DNA of 64,000 nucleotides from Lonsdalea populi (GTDB lineage Bacteria; Pseudomonadota; Gammaproteobacteria; Enterobacterales; Enterobacteriaceae): NCBI RefSeq assembly GCF_015999465.1, contig NZ_CP065534.1, positions 744,001 to 808,000 of the forward strand, read 5' to 3'. Shown piece by piece: positions 63,584 to 64,000 of this stretch (position 1 is its first letter; each line of letters starts with the position of its first letter). The notes under the pieces were generated by a model. It saw only the letters and a program-made list of their open reading frames with translations, ran no database searches and was not told where the DNA came from. The position numbers and the translations under genes were made by a program.

Positions 63584-63806
63584 GTTTTTCACAACAAGGA
63601 GGATGTCGTTCAAAGCGTTACGGCAATAGCGCATATAGGCAGGATTTTCTGTAAACCGTGCGGTGACTTACCGAGGGTTGGGGAAAGTGTTCAGGATCAC
63701 GACGTGCTTCTGGCGCGTTCTCCTCTGTCAGGCGCTGCCATCAGGCAAGTCGGGCAGGGAAAACACACAATTGGATGAAGTAATCATTAATGAAAAGGAA
63801 ACGCAT

Positions 63807-64000
63807 ATGACTGCTACCCACCGTTCCGCTAATTATTCCAAACCGGCTCAGCTGGATATGCCTGGATTGGCAAACCTGCTTTTTGGACATGCAGCGTTTC
63901 AATACCTGCAGGCCGCTTGTGAATTGAATGTGCTCGAGACCGTGCGTACTTTACCTGACCCCACAAAAGAGAAACTCCGTGAGGCGCTGGGGCTTGAGGA
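63807..64000 (+). CDS. Probable SAM-dependent methyltransferase, 5' part
   Basis: The gene starts at ATG 63807 (AAAAGGAA upstream) and runs off the window after 64 codons. The visible part, LANLLFGHAAFQYLQAACELNVLETV, resembles the dimerisation/winged-helix N terminus of plant-type O-methyltransferases, which precedes the SAM-binding domain. That domain is outside the window, so the call is tentative. The 223-base gap after the MFS gene shows no other gene. It may modify the peptide or be a separate transcription unit. Confidence 0.5.
   Translation, partial: MTATHRSANYSKPAQLDMPGLANLLFGHAAFQYLQAACELNVLETVRTLPDPTKEKLREALGLE

Noticed and set aside
63595..63625. A nine-codon open frame behind CAAGGAGG
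   Set aside because: The ATG touches the GGAGG and the peptide resembles nothing; chance occurrence is more likely.
1..64000. CRISPR array, rRNA genes, phosphopantetheinyl transferase, MbtH protein
   Set aside because: I looked for direct repeats with spacers, rRNA segments and these small NRPS helper genes and found none.

Overview
The window is chromosomal DNA of an enterobacterium. The 3' part of proB, a complete proA and a tRNA-Thr(CGT) identical or nearly so to E. coli thrW lie in the usual proB-proA-thrW order. The protein sequences look more like plant-associated soft-rot relatives (Pectobacteriaceae type) than E. coli, but I cannot name a genus. Directly behind thrW comes a tyrosine integrase broken by a frameshift, then an AlpA-like regulator. 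thrW 3' ends are classic integration sites, so everything after it looks like a horizontally acquired island whose right end lies outside the window.

Region 1 (4,611-26,274) is one tightly packed, probably single-transcript set of 17 plus-strand genes. Its core is recognisable: an IucD/SidA-type lysine N6-hydroxylase, a DAO-family FAD oxidase and a cupin-MetRS-like hydrazine synthetase. This is the trio known from actinomycete hydrazinoacetic-acid pathways (s56-p1, triacsin, azaserine type). Around it sit an AMP ligase, a free carrier protein, a GNAT, an Ntn-type C45 acyltransferase/amidase, an acyl-CoA dehydrogenase, a P450, a large haem-oxygenase-like diiron protein, a KAS III-like enzyme, an ICL/PEP-mutase family enzyme, an ATP-grasp ligase, a type II thioesterase, an exporter, an OsmC protein and an NRPS read as TubC_N-Cy-A(Cys)-PCP. 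The proposal is that hydrazinoacetate is made, protected, carrier-loaded, oxidised to a hydrazone (perhaps a diazo group) and joined to a cysteine-derived thiazoline. I know of no such combination in Enterobacterales; it is the main discovery candidate. The hydrazine synthetase also carries a C-terminal carrier domain.

Region 2 (26,275-29,622) is a decayed IS3-family element with an IS110/IS1111-like element inserted in its orfA; both transposase genes are broken. It separates the two biosynthetic regions.

Region 3 (29,623-63,583) is a second NRPS locus with three synthetases in co-linear order: 6 modules (6,387 aa), 2 modules (2,516 aa) and 1 module plus thioesterase (1,409 aa). By-eye adenylation codes give Thr - ornithine-like - Gly - Ser - Thr - Pro / Thr - Gly / uncertain aromatic-like. 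The Gly module of the second synthetase has a luciferase-like monooxygenase embedded in its A domain. A CmlA-type diiron beta-hydroxylase gene lies between the second and third synthetase genes. An MFS exporter follows, and a methyltransferase-like gene begins at the window edge. The three Thr modules form an almost identical, indel-free 2.9-kb triplicate, and adenylation domains share 5' halves but not cores, showing recent module shuffling.
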